Source: Promethearchaeota archaeon
Lineage (GTDB): Archaea > Asgardarchaeota > Lokiarchaeia > Sigyniarchaeales > Promethearchaeaceae
Length of the DNA stretch: 64,000 nt
NCBI GenBank assembly: GCA_016933055.1
Contig: JAFGBS010000019.1
Coordinates: 62,001-126,000, forward strand
Direction: 5' to 3'
This document shows positions 35,222 to 43,981 of the stretch, in pieces. Made by a program: the position numbers and the translations under genes. Position 1 is the stretch's first letter; each line of letters opens with the position of its first letter. A model generated the notes under the pieces. The model made no database searches. It had not been told where the DNA came from and saw only the letters and a list, made by a program, of their open reading frames with translations.

Positions 35222-36274
35222 ATGGATAAAAATATTAAGGATTTTTTTAGCGGTAAGGGGATACTTGTTATCGGAGGAACTGGAACTATTGGGTCTGAAA
35301 TCGTTAATCAACTTCTAATATGTAATCCACGAGTCATTAGGATTTTTACCAATTCTGAAAACGAATTATGGGAAACCCAACTGAGGTTTGACCAATATTC
35401 TGAGAAACTTCGGTTTTTATTAGGAGATATTCGAGATTACGATCGTGTTTTGAAAGCCATGGAAGATATTGATATAATTTTTAATGCTGCAGCGATAAAA
35501 CATGTTCATATCAGTGAATACAATCCTATGGAAGCAATTACCGTTAATTTAATTGGTTTAAGTAACATAATTGAAGCAGCAATTAATAAGAAAGTCAGGA
35601 AAATCATTCAAATTTCAACTGATAAAGCAGTTTCTCCAACAACAGTAATGGGGGCAACAAAAATGATAGGAGAAAAATTATGTTTATCTCGTTATTTTTC
35701 AAAAGGAACTCATGATATTGCTATTTCATGTGTTAGGTTTGGCAATGTATTAGGTTCTCGGGGTTCGATAATCCCACTAATAAAAGAACAATTGAGACGA
35801 TCCAATGAAATTTTTTTAACGAGTAAAGAAATGCGACGCTTTTTTATGTCAATTAGTGAAGCTGTTGAATTAGTATTAAAAGCAGCAATGGTTTCAATTA
35901 ATGGAGAAATCTTTGTCTTAAAAATGCCAACCGTCCAGATTAAGGATCTCATGGAGGTAATTGTTGAGGAATATTGTCCAACTATAGGGAAAAATCCCCA
36001 AGACATCAAAATTATTGAAACTAAGCCAAAACCTGGAGAGAAATTCGATGAAGAGTTAGTTTCAGAAATCGAACAAAAAAACTGTTTCGAGAATGAAGAC
36101 ATGCTAGTCATCATTCCTAGTTTCGATTTCGATGAAAACGATATTGAACAAAAAATTGCAAAAATTGGGAAACCACTCAGTGAAGAATCATATGGTTTAA
36201 TTTCTACAAAAAATGCGACTCCACTAACAAAATCTGAAATAAAAAAAATCTTAAAATACCTAAAATTCATTTAA
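35222..36274 (+). CDS. Nucleotide-sugar 4,6-dehydratase (LegB/PseB/FlaA1 type)
   Basis: The 350-residue extended short-chain dehydrogenase has GGTGTIGSEIVNQLL as nucleotide-binding start, NAAAIKHVHISEYNPMEA, the ISTDKAVSPTTVMGATKMIGE catalytic region (Lys in place of Tyr in the usual YxxxK, as in the PseB/FlaA1 group), and SCVRFGNVLGSRGSIIP. It starts the nonulosonic-acid pathway by dehydrating a UDP- or GDP-N-acetylglucosamine. It is the first gene of a tight four-gene operon with the aminotransferase, synthase and acyltransferase. The downstream hydrolysing epimerase points to a legionaminic-type route. Confidence 0.88.
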   Translation: MDKNIKDFFSGKGILVIGGTGTIGSEIVNQLLICNPRVIRIFTNSENELWETQLRFDQYSEKLRFLLGDIRDYDRVLKAMEDIDIIFNAAAIKHVHISEYNPMEAITVNLIGLSNIIEAAINKKVRKIIQISTDKAVSPTTVMGATKMIGEKLCLSRYFSKGTHDIAISCVRFGNVLGSRGSIIPLIKEQLRRSNEIFLTSKEMRRFFMSISEAVELVLKAAMVSINGEIFVLKMPTVQIKDLMEVIVEEYCPTIGKNPQDIKIIETKPKPGEKFDEELVSEIEQKNCFENEDMLVIIPSFDFDENDIEQKIAKIGKPLSEESYGLISTKNATPLTKSEIKKILKYLKFI

Positions 36275-36284
36275 ACTGATTTAT

Positions 36285-37445
36285 ATGAAGAAAACATACC
36301 CCTTATTTGACATATACTGGGATGAAGAGGATATTCAGCGAGTCAATGGAGTGATTCGCAGAGGTACTTCTTGGGCTGCTGGTCCTGAAATTATTGAATT
36401 TGAAAACGCTTTGAAAACATATTTTGGAGTAAAATATGCTTTAACTTTTAACTCTGGAACCTCAGCTATGCATGCATTAATGCTAGCTCACGGGATAAAT
36501 TCTGGTGAAGTGATTGTGCCTTCTTTTTCTTTTATTTCTACTGCTAATGCAGTTCTATTAGCAGGTGCAACTCCCGTGTTTGCAGATATTGAATCAGAAT
36601 CTCTTGGATTGGATCCTATGGATGTTGAGGGAAAAATCTCTTCAAATACAGAAGCAATTGTGCCAATGCATTACGGAGGAAGAGTTTGTAAAAATATTGA
36701 AAAATTACGGACATTAGCAGATACTCATAACCTACTCTTAATTGAGGATAATGCAGAGAGTTTTGGTGCTTCCTTAAATGGAAAACTAGCTGGAACATTT
36801 GGTCAATCTGCTTTTTTAAGCTTCTGTCAAAATAAGATTATTACTACTGGGGAAGGAGGAGCAGTGATTACCAACGATGAGAATGTATATCAAAACTTAA
36901 TATTAATTCGCTCTCATGGCAGAGTAGAAAAAAATGACGTGGATTATTTTCATGATACAGAAATTGAAGACTATATTGCGATTGGTTACAATTTAAGAAT
37001 GCCCTCTATTTGTGCAGCATTAGGTGTGTCTCAATTAAAAAAAATATCTACAATAATCTCAAAGCGACGAGAAGTGGCTTTGTATTATAACCAAATCCTG
37101 AGTGAAATAAAAAATATTAGTATTTTTCACGAAAATTCTTTTTCTACTCCCGTCTATCAATTATTTAGTATCTTATTGAATAACCCGACAGATCGAGCTC
37201 CCTTACAGAAATTTCTAGTTGAAAACGGAATTTATACAAAAATTTACTTTGCACCAATACATCAAAAGAAATTTTATGCTAAAAAGTTTCCAAAATCGAA
37301 AGGACTATCTGTCACGATAGATATTAGCAGAAGGATTCTTACTTTACCATTCTCTCTAAATTTCCAGAAGGAGGATTTAGATTTTATCGCTGATAAAATC
37401 CGAGAGTTTTTTAAAGACCAACAGAACAAGGAGGAAATTACTTGA
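36285..37445 (+). CDS. DegT-family aminotransferase of nonulosonate synthesis (LegC/PseC-like)
   Basis: The 386-residue PLP enzyme has NSGTSAMHALMLAHG, IVPMHYGGRVC, EDNAESFGA, the PLP-Lys motif SFCQNKIITTGEGGAV, and a RSHGRVE block. In the cluster it would aminate the 4-keto sugar made by the preceding dehydratase. It starts 10 bp after the dehydratase stop and overlaps the synthase gene by four bases. Its sequence SFCQNKI differs from the WbpE-like paralog in this window (SFFPTKN), so the two serve different substrates. The position within the operon is the main reason for the LegC/PseC call. Confidence 0.87.
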   Translation: MKKTYPLFDIYWDEEDIQRVNGVIRRGTSWAAGPEIIEFENALKTYFGVKYALTFNSGTSAMHALMLAHGINSGEVIVPSFSFISTANAVLLAGATPVFADIESESLGLDPMDVEGKISSNTEAIVPMHYGGRVCKNIEKLRTLADTHNLLLIEDNAESFGASLNGKLAGTFGQSAFLSFCQNKIITTGEGGAVITNDENVYQNLILIRSHGRVEKNDVDYFHDTEIEDYIAIGYNLRMPSICAALGVSQLKKISTIISKRREVALYYNQILSEIKNISIFHENSFSTPVYQLFSILLNNPTDRAPLQKFLVENGIYTKIYFAPIHQKKFYAKKFPKSKGLSVTIDISRRILTLPFSLNFQKEDLDFIADKIREFFKDQQNKEEIT

Positions 37446-38500
37446 GTATACATATTGGTAATAGGAAAATTGCATATGATTCTCCATGTTTTATTATTGC
37501 TGAAGCAGGAGTTAATCATAATGGAGATATAGGGATTGCCAAGAAACTGATAGATGTTGCGGCTCAGGCCAAAGCCGATGCAGTTAAGTTCCAAACGTTT
37601 AAGACTGAAAATCTGATGACAAGGAATCTCGAAAAAGCGGATTATCAGAAAATTGGTGAAGATGATACTGAAACCTTTTTTGACCTTGCTAAGAGATTAG
37701 AATTTTCTTTCGAAGTCTTTTTAGAGTTAAAAAATTATGCAGAATCTAAAAATATAATGTTTCTTTCTACCCCGTTTAGTGCAGAAGCAGCTCTTTTTCT
37801 CAATAAAATTCAAATACTTGCATTTAAAGTGAGTTCTGGCGATATTGATAATTTTCCTTTCTTAGAACACCTAATACAATATGGAAAACCGATTTTATTA
37901 TCAACAGGAACAGCATACTTTCAAGAAGTACAAGAGGTGGCTGAATTTTTTGCTAAACACAATTTTAAAGATTTAGTTTTACTTCAGTGTACAACTTCGT
38001 ACCCAACACCTCTAAAGAATATTCACTTGCGTGTTCTTACTTCATTTCAAAAAAATTTCCCTAATTACGTAATTGGATTTTCGGATCATTCACAAAGCAC
38101 AACATTAGGAAGTGCAGCAAGAGCTATGGGAGCATTAGTAATAGAAAAACACTTCACTTTAGATAAAAGATTGGAAGGACCAGATCATCAAGCTTCCTTA
38201 AACCCGCATGAATTACAACAATATATCCAAAATATTCGAGATATAGAGATTGCATTAGGAAATCCTACTAAAATGATTCAGGATGTTGAATCCCAGAATA
38301 AAATTACAACAAGAAAAAGCATTGTCTCTAAATGTGATTTGAAAAAAGGAAACCGTATAGATGCTAATTGTATTACAATAAAACGTCCTGGAAACGGAAT
38401 CCGTCCAAAATTCTTCAAAACTCTTATTGGTAAAAAAATAAACAAAGACATTAAAAAAGATGAGGTTCTTCATATGAAGGACATCGAATGGGGGAATTAG
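37442..38500 (+). CDS. Nonulosonic acid synthase (NeuB/LegI/PseI family)
   Basis: The 352-residue protein has an N-terminal NeuB barrel with CFIIAEAGVNHNGD, DAVKFQTFKTENL, FLSTPFS, KVSSGDIDNFPFL, STGTAYFQEV, LLQCTTSYPTPL and GFSDHS. A C-terminal SAF antifreeze-like domain begins near residue 290. It condenses phosphoenolpyruvate with an N-acetylated amino sugar to form a nine-carbon sialic-type acid. The start is TTG 37442, supported by GGAGG at about 37431-37435, and it overlaps the upstream stop by four bases. LegI, PseI and NeuB cannot be separated by eye; the epimerase favours LegI or NeuB over PseI. Confidence 0.93.
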   Translation: MSIHIGNRKIAYDSPCFIIAEAGVNHNGDIGIAKKLIDVAAQAKADAVKFQTFKTENLMTRNLEKADYQKIGEDDTETFFDLAKRLEFSFEVFLELKNYAESKNIMFLSTPFSAEAALFLNKIQILAFKVSSGDIDNFPFLEHLIQYGKPILLSTGTAYFQEVQEVAEFFAKHNFKDLVLLQCTTSYPTPLKNIHLRVLTSFQKNFPNYVIGFSDHSQSTTLGSAARAMGALVIEKHFTLDKRLEGPDHQASLNPHELQQYIQNIRDIEIALGNPTKMIQDVESQNKITTRKSIVSKCDLKKGNRIDANCITIKRPGNGIRPKFFKTLIGKKINKDIKKDEVLHMKDIEWGN

Positions 38501-39172
38501 ATGAAAAAACTTGTAATAATTGGAGCTGGAGGTTTCGGTAAACAGACTTCTGAAATAGTTAATAGGTTGATTTCTCAAGGAGAACAAATACAGTTAAAAG
38601 GATTTTTGGATAGTAATAAATCTCTGCACAATCAAAAAATTAACGATATTCGAGTATTGGGAGACATTGATTGGATAAACTCTGAAGATCCTAACGAAAA
38701 AAATTATTTTGTTTGTTCTATTGCTGATCCTGCAACCCGAGAGAAAGTAGTAATAGAAGCGCGTAAATTGAAGTACATTCCCTATACTTTGGTCGATCCA
38801 TCAGTGATACAAGGTTATGGTGTTAAAATTGGGGAAGGAAGTATTATATGCCCCGGTGTGATCCTAACGAGTAATATTAGTATCAATTCATATGTTATAA
38901 TTAATCGATTATGTTCAATTGGTCATGATGTTAACATCTCTGATTTTTGCACAATTAATCCGTTAACTGCAATAGGAGGATATGTGCATCTTAAAAAAAG
39001 TGTTTTAATTGGTGCACATTCTTCAATTCTTCAAAAATTATCTGTTGGTAAAAACTCTGTTATTGGAGCAGGTGCAAGTGTTATTTCTGATGTTCCTGAG
39101 TCCGTTTTAGTTGTTGGTGTCCCTGGAAAAATCAAAAAAGAAATCTTCAAAAAACAATTATTTAGTAGGTAA
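38501..39172 (+). CDS. PglD/NeuD-type sugar acyltransferase
   Basis: The 223-residue protein has an N-terminal Rossmann-like sugar-nucleotide domain (LVIIGAGGFGKQTSEIV... VLGDIDWI) and a C-terminal hexapeptide beta-helix with the catalytic His in CSIGHDVNISDFCTINP, ending SVLVVGVPGKIKK. It would acetylate the 4-amino sugar (LegH role) or the finished acid (NeuD role). It directly follows the synthase gene with no gap. Its 3' end overlaps the convergent epimerase gene by 11 bp. The family is clear; its step in the pathway is inferred. Confidence 0.87.
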   Translation: MKKLVIIGAGGFGKQTSEIVNRLISQGEQIQLKGFLDSNKSLHNQKINDIRVLGDIDWINSEDPNEKNYFVCSIADPATREKVVIEARKLKYIPYTLVDPSVIQGYGVKIGEGSIICPGVILTSNISINSYVIINRLCSIGHDVNISDFCTINPLTAIGGYVHLKKSVLIGAHSSILQKLSVGKNSVIGAGASVISDVPESVLVVGVPGKIKKEIFKKQLFSR

Positions 39173-40310
39173 TCATTTTCTTTATCCACTTTCCTGAAAA
39201 ATTAGTTTCAGATAGTATTTTTAATATAGAATCGACGGTTTTTCCCTCTCCGTAAGGATTGACCGTATTTTTCACACGTTTTTTAAACTCTTGATTATCT
39301 AAAGCAATTTTAATAGCATCAATTATTTTTTGCTTATTATGGGGAACATCAATCACATTATCCCCCCGTTCTCGACTCATCTGGCGTATTCCTATATTTA
39401 CAACGGGAGTGTGAAAACTTCCAGATTCTGTCATACCACTACTAGAATTACCTACTAAAACACTCGCATATTTCAATAAGGTGAGATATTCATGACGAGG
39501 TAAACTTGGATAAGCTTGAAAATAGGAGTAAGTTTGATATTTCTTTATTTGTGATATCATGTTCCTCCCCCCCAAATCAGAATTTGGATAGATTGCAATT
39601 GTTTGTATCTTTAATGTCTTAATTGCTTCTAGAGTTTCTATAATTTGTTGCTCAGATTTATCAGATTCAGTAGAAACTGGGTGTTGAACTAGTAAGATAA
39701 ATGGTCTTTCTGATTGGAGATCGTATTTTTCCTCAATATACCTTTTAGAGGGAAATCGCATTTGCATAATTTCATCAATTCCTATCAAACCAACAGGAAA
39801 AATTCTCCATTCATCTTCTCCTAATTTTCTTAATCGTTCAGCACTCTTTAGTGTAGAAGGAAAATGGATGTGAGAAAATTTAGTTATAGCGTGTCGTGCT
39901 GATTCATCTAATCCTCCCCAAGATATATCCCCTCCACTTAAATGCGCTACAGGAATGTTTAGATACGCACCTGCAATTGCTGCACCTAAAGTTTCTGTTC
40001 GGTCTCCTAAAACAAGTAAAATATCGGGTACTGAGCTCAATAAATAATTGGATACCCCTATAATAGTTTTTCCTACTGAAAGAGCCATAGAATTTGGAGT
40101 TTCATGTTCAGTATCAGATGGAATTTCTGCATTAATTTCAAATCCATCTTTTTTTATCTCGTCTATTGTATGACCGAAAATAGATATTAAATGCATTCCA
40201 GTTACAATTAGATCCAATTCAAAATGAGGATTATTAACTATTCCTTTAAGTAAAGGTCGTAGTAATCCGTATTCCGCCCGCGTTCCCGTAACTACACTTA
40301 TTTTCTTCAT
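39162..40310 (-). CDS. UDP/GDP-N-acetylglucosamine 2-epimerase, hydrolysing (NeuC/LegG-like)
   Basis: The 382-residue GT-B-fold protein has ISVVTGTRAEYGLLRPLL, LVLGDRTETLGAAIAG, HLSGGDISWGG, the LLVQHPVSTE segment and LVGNSSSGMTESGSF. The VTGTRAEYGLL start and GGDISWGG identify the hydrolysing NeuC/LegG branch, which releases the nucleotide and epimerises C2 in one step. Its presence argues for a sialic- or legionaminic-type pathway rather than pseudaminic, which uses the unrelated PseG. It precedes the CMP-sugar synthetase in reverse: that gene ends 11 bp upstream of it, so the two are an operon. Confidence 0.92.
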   Translation of the reverse strand: MKKISVVTGTRAEYGLLRPLLKGIVNNPHFELDLIVTGMHLISIFGHTIDEIKKDGFEINAEIPSDTEHETPNSMALSVGKTIIGVSNYLLSSVPDILLVLGDRTETLGAAIAGAYLNIPVAHLSGGDISWGGLDESARHAITKFSHIHFPSTLKSAERLRKLGEDEWRIFPVGLIGIDEIMQMRFPSKRYIEEKYDLQSERPFILLVQHPVSTESDKSEQQIIETLEAIKTLKIQTIAIYPNSDLGGRNMISQIKKYQTYSYFQAYPSLPRHEYLTLLKYASVLVGNSSSGMTESGSFHTPVVNIGIRQMSRERGDNVIDVPHNKQKIIDAIKIALDNQEFKKRVKNTVNPYGEGKTVDSILKILSETNFSGKWIKKMITY

Positions 40311-40321
40311 GATTATAACCC

Positions 40322-41020
40322 TTATAGTATCTTTAAATTCTTATTTTCTAAGATGAATTCTACTAACTCGAATTCATATTCAGTATCAATATCTATACTA
40401 AACTCACTAGGCATTACATATGGGATGCTTTTCGAGGTGAAAAATGACTTTTTTCTTTGAAGTACATCGGGAGAAGATATATAAATAGACCCATTGGGGC
40501 GATATACTTCAGATAGTTGCTGTCTGGAAGTTTTTTTCATTTCTTCAGAGAATAACGGAACTAATCTGTTTTTCTCGATTATTAATGACCATAAGGGATT
40601 ATGTTCAAAAAGACATACACTTATTACACTTTCAGGGTTCTCGCTTTTAAATAATGAAATACTTTCTAATATAAAATTAGGAGTTCTTAAAGGAGATGTG
40701 GGTTGAAGAAGCACAATTATTTCTGGATCATCATTTTGCTCCTTTAATTTTTTAATGACATCAAGAACAACATTTATCATGGGTGTGTCATCTTGTGCAA
40801 GAGAAGGGGATCGTTTAAAAACTTCTGCCCCATAATTCTTTGCATATTCAGAAATTTCATCATCATCGGTTGATACAATAATTCTTTTAAACACATTTGT
40901 TTTTTCCGCAATTTTAATAGAATATGCGATTAGTGGGTGACCTTTAAGGGACCGTATATTTTTTTTTTTAATCCCTTTAGATCCTCCTCGTGCTGGAATA
41001 ATTGCATAAATTTCCTTCAT
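40322..41020 (-). CDS. CMP-nonulosonate cytidylyltransferase (NeuA/LegF/PseF-like)
   Basis: The 232-residue nucleotidyltransferase has the CTP-binding IIPARGGSKGIKKKNI, the IIVSTDDDEISEYAKNYGAEV stretch, LLQPTSPLRT, RPNGSIYI, and a C-terminal DIDTEYEFELVE metal site. It activates the nine-carbon acid as its CMP derivative for glycosyltransfer. It is the first gene of the minus-strand operon with the hydrolysing epimerase and is divergent from the GT-B-like gene at 41181, a natural user of the CMP-sugar. The activated sugar follows from the whole cluster. Confidence 0.92.
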   Translation of the reverse strand: MKEIYAIIPARGGSKGIKKKNIRSLKGHPLIAYSIKIAEKTNVFKRIIVSTDDDEISEYAKNYGAEVFKRSPSLAQDDTPMINVVLDVIKKLKEQNDDPEIIVLLQPTSPLRTPNFILESISLFKSENPESVISVCLFEHNPLWSLIIEKNRLVPLFSEEMKKTSRQQLSEVYRPNGSIYISSPDVLQRKKSFFTSKSIPYVMPSEFSIDIDTEYEFELVEFILENKNLKIL

Positions 41021-41180
41021 ATATGTAAATTGGGATATTTACTAATTATGTTTTTATAGTCTCCCTATTTAAAAAAGTAATAGTGTTTTTAAAGAATTTT
41101 ATCAAAAAAGTTCAAAAATAGCAATAGGTTATAGATAAGTAGAGATATTTCTCAAAATTATTAACAATATAGATAATTCA

Positions 41181-42665
41181 ATGAATATTATTAAAGATCT
41201 AATCTGTGAGATAGAAGAAAACATCCCAGTTAATAAATGGGAATTTCTTGGAATAAAGATTTGGCCATTAGTCCGTTTAACGATAAGTACTGATTTGGGA
41301 GGAGAAATTAATACCCAACGAGTACAAGCATCAGGATTTTTAGACCAGATTAAAGAACTTTGTAAGAAAATTTCTTATTCGTTTAAAGTCGTTTTCTCTA
41401 AATTTTTGGATTATAAGATGAACAGAATAGAGAAAAATTCCTCAGTTTTACTTTTAGGTCGTTCTTCATCAAGAAATACTTTATGGAAAGGAAAATGGTT
41501 AGATCCAAATTTGGATAGCATGCGATATTATTTAAAAAAAATGGGAAAAAAATCAATTCATTTGGAGTTTGATTTTTTGGGATTGACAAGAATTCCTAGA
41601 TATTCTCCTTCACTATTCATTCATAATATAATCCAATTCTCTAAAATAAAAGCATATATGCAAAATCTGCTCCATAAAACCCAAAAATTGAATATACCGA
41701 AATATCCTGAATTTATCCAGATTTTGAAATCTCATAATATCAATCTCAGTATTATGGATAAAAATAAGATTAGATATTATGTGTATTTGTTGAGGATTCG
41801 AGCAAATTATTTCAAATGGTTCATTAAGAAACATCATAGTGAATTAGGGATGTGTACAGGTTATTACATACCAGAACATTTAGCGTTTATTCTTGCTTGT
41901 TTTGAAAGCAGCATTCCGTCAGTCGATATTCAACATGGTTTACAAGGAGAATTTCTTTCTGCATATTCTGAATGGAAACATGAATATCGTCAATTATTAC
42001 CTACGAGTTTTTGGGTTTGGACAGAATTTGAAAAAGACTATATTCAAAATTGGGCTCATGAAACCAGCCCATTCCCATATTTGGGAGGGAATTTATGGTT
42101 AGATTTTTGTTCCAATGCAGAAAATGGTGAGATTCGGAAATTTCTAAAAGAAATTCGACATATAAAAACTAATGAATACAATTCCCATATTTTGCTGTCC
42201 CTTCAACCCAACAATACTTTGGATTATTTTTTTAACATAATTAAGCAATCTCCCAAAACTTGGTTTTGGTGGATTCGACTTCATCCCCGTATGTTAGAAC
42301 AAATAGATGAATTAATCCAATTATTAGAACAAAATAATATTTTAAATTATTCCGTAACTGAAGCGAGTCAATTCCCCTTACCATTAATATTAAAAAACGT
42401 CGATGTGCACATCACATATAATTCAACGGTAGTAATCGACGCGGATCAATTCAATCTTAAATCTATCGTGTTAGATGAAAATGGATCGGATTATTTTCCT
42501 CAACAATTTCAAAAAGGAGTAGCATACTATGAAAGAAGTACTCCAGATATTGTAAATCGATTAGATTTTTTATTAAAATCTACTCAGGATGTTAAAATAA
42601 CGTCCACGAAGGATACTGCACCAGTTTCAAGACTTGAAAAGTTTTTTGCTCTACTCAATTTATAG
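41181..42665 (+). CDS. Putative GT-B glycosyltransferase (polysialyl/capsule-type)
   Basis: The 494-residue protein has no membrane segment. The C-terminal half shows GT-B-like landmarks of the capsule and polysialyltransferase/CDP-glycerol-transferase type: VDIQHGLQGEF near residue 249, WIRLHPRM near 366, and HITYNSTVVIDADQF near 411. HG, HP and the NST..IDA triplet are the expected nucleotide-binding positions. The N-terminal 200 residues are not recognised. Located beside the CMP-sugar synthetase, it may transfer the nonulosonic acid to a glycan. This is an inference; the family call is moderate. Confidence 0.6.
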   Translation: MNIIKDLICEIEENIPVNKWEFLGIKIWPLVRLTISTDLGGEINTQRVQASGFLDQIKELCKKISYSFKVVFSKFLDYKMNRIEKNSSVLLLGRSSSRNTLWKGKWLDPNLDSMRYYLKKMGKKSIHLEFDFLGLTRIPRYSPSLFIHNIIQFSKIKAYMQNLLHKTQKLNIPKYPEFIQILKSHNINLSIMDKNKIRYYVYLLRIRANYFKWFIKKHHSELGMCTGYYIPEHLAFILACFESSIPSVDIQHGLQGEFLSAYSEWKHEYRQLLPTSFWVWTEFEKDYIQNWAHETSPFPYLGGNLWLDFCSNAENGEIRKFLKEIRHIKTNEYNSHILLSLQPNNTLDYFFNIIKQSPKTWFWWIRLHPRMLEQIDELIQLLEQNNILNYSVTEASQFPLPLILKNVDVHITYNSTVVIDADQFNLKSIVLDENGSDYFPQQFQKGVAYYERSTPDIVNRLDFLLKSTQDVKITSTKDTAPVSRLEKFFALLNL

Positions 42666-42808
42666 TATATATAATTGCTGGTAAAGATCTATCAAATTTA
42701 CTTTTTAGTTTATGGATTCATTTTAAGTATGTTTTAAAATTTGTGTTAATAATGAATTTTATACTCTTATCGTAGTGTAAAAAAAACCAACTGAGGGTTT
42801 TCCTAAGT

Positions 42809-43735
42809 ATGATTGAAAAAATTAAATCTATTCCAAAGTTAATAAAAAACCGCCAGTTATTGATACAAATAAAAAAAAGATTCTATATTGATCTGAATTC
42901 AAATATTAAAAATACAATTTTCATTTCTGGAACAGGAAGAAGTGGAACAACTTGGTTATCTCAAATAATTAACTACAAGAATGACTTTCGTTACATTTTC
43001 GAGCCGTTCTATCCCGGGAAAGTCGATTTTTGCTATTTTTTTGGTTGGAAACAATATTTACGCTTGAATGAAGAATATCCCCTATTTTATGATGCAGTAA
43101 AAACAATTTTGAGCGGAAAGGCACGAGTACATTTCATTAACAGACATAATCGGAAATTAGTTAACAATAAACGATTGATTAAAGACGTTAAAACAAATTT
43201 ATTTATGGGATGGATGGCTCAAAGATTTACTGATCTAAAATCGATATTGATAGTTCGGCATCCTGGAGCAGTGATAAATTCTTATCTGAAACTTGGATTA
43301 GACCCTAATATAAAATGGTATTCTAATCAGCATGAGTTGATGGAGGATTATCTAAATGATTTCTCGCAAGAATTACATAGTGCAGTAACTCGATTTGATA
43401 GGATATTGTTGATGTGGTGTATTGAAAATTACGTTCCCCTACAACAAATGCGTGAATGTCCATTGAATATCAAATTGGTGTTATATGAGGATTTCTGTAA
43501 TAAATTTGAACCTACAGTAAAATCTGTATTTCAATATTTGAATATACCATATAGGGATGAAGTATTAGCAACAAAAAAAGAAGCTTCCTTAACTACTCGG
43601 CCTTTTGCAGCAGTATTGAACGATTTAGATTTAACATCTGCTTGGAAAGCGAATATTGATGAAGATAAAATAAAGAAAATCAAGAAAATGACCCAATTAT
43701 TTAAGTTGGATTATTTATATGAAGATTTACGATAA
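42809..43735 (+). CDS. PAPS-dependent sulfotransferase
   Basis: The 308-residue protein has the 5'-phosphosulfate-binding loop ISGTGRSGTTWLSQI near residue 40 and the 3'-phosphate-binding SILIVRHPGAVINSYLKLG. LVLYEDFCNKFEPTVKSVFQYLNI downstream is typical of sulfotransferases. It would move sulfate from PAPS to a glycan hydroxyl. The ATP sulfurylase-APS kinase fusion at 46053-47771 can make the PAPS. A carbohydrate acceptor is inferred from the glycan island. It has no signal peptide or TM segment, so it acts in the cytoplasm. Confidence 0.85.
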   Translation: MIEKIKSIPKLIKNRQLLIQIKKRFYIDLNSNIKNTIFISGTGRSGTTWLSQIINYKNDFRYIFEPFYPGKVDFCYFFGWKQYLRLNEEYPLFYDAVKTILSGKARVHFINRHNRKLVNNKRLIKDVKTNLFMGWMAQRFTDLKSILIVRHPGAVINSYLKLGLDPNIKWYSNQHELMEDYLNDFSQELHSAVTRFDRILLMWCIENYVPLQQMRECPLNIKLVLYEDFCNKFEPTVKSVFQYLNIPYRDEVLATKKEASLTTRPFAAVLNDLDLTSAWKANIDEDKIKKIKKMTQLFKLDYLYEDLR

Positions 43736-43981
43736 ATTACGTAAAAACCACATCTTTTTTATAATTTAGTATTATTTCTTTATTTACTAATCGATATCAT
43801 AATAAAGAATTTTTTCACTAAGAGGATCAATTAATTGAATTAAAATAGATAGCTCAGTAAATTCATTTTTTATCCCATATTGAGGAAAGCTAACCTAGTA
43901 TATAGCATTATTAGAGCCAAATTAATATGTGGTGTATTTTTCTGAAACATATTTAAATTTATAATTTTGAGGTATGATTAG

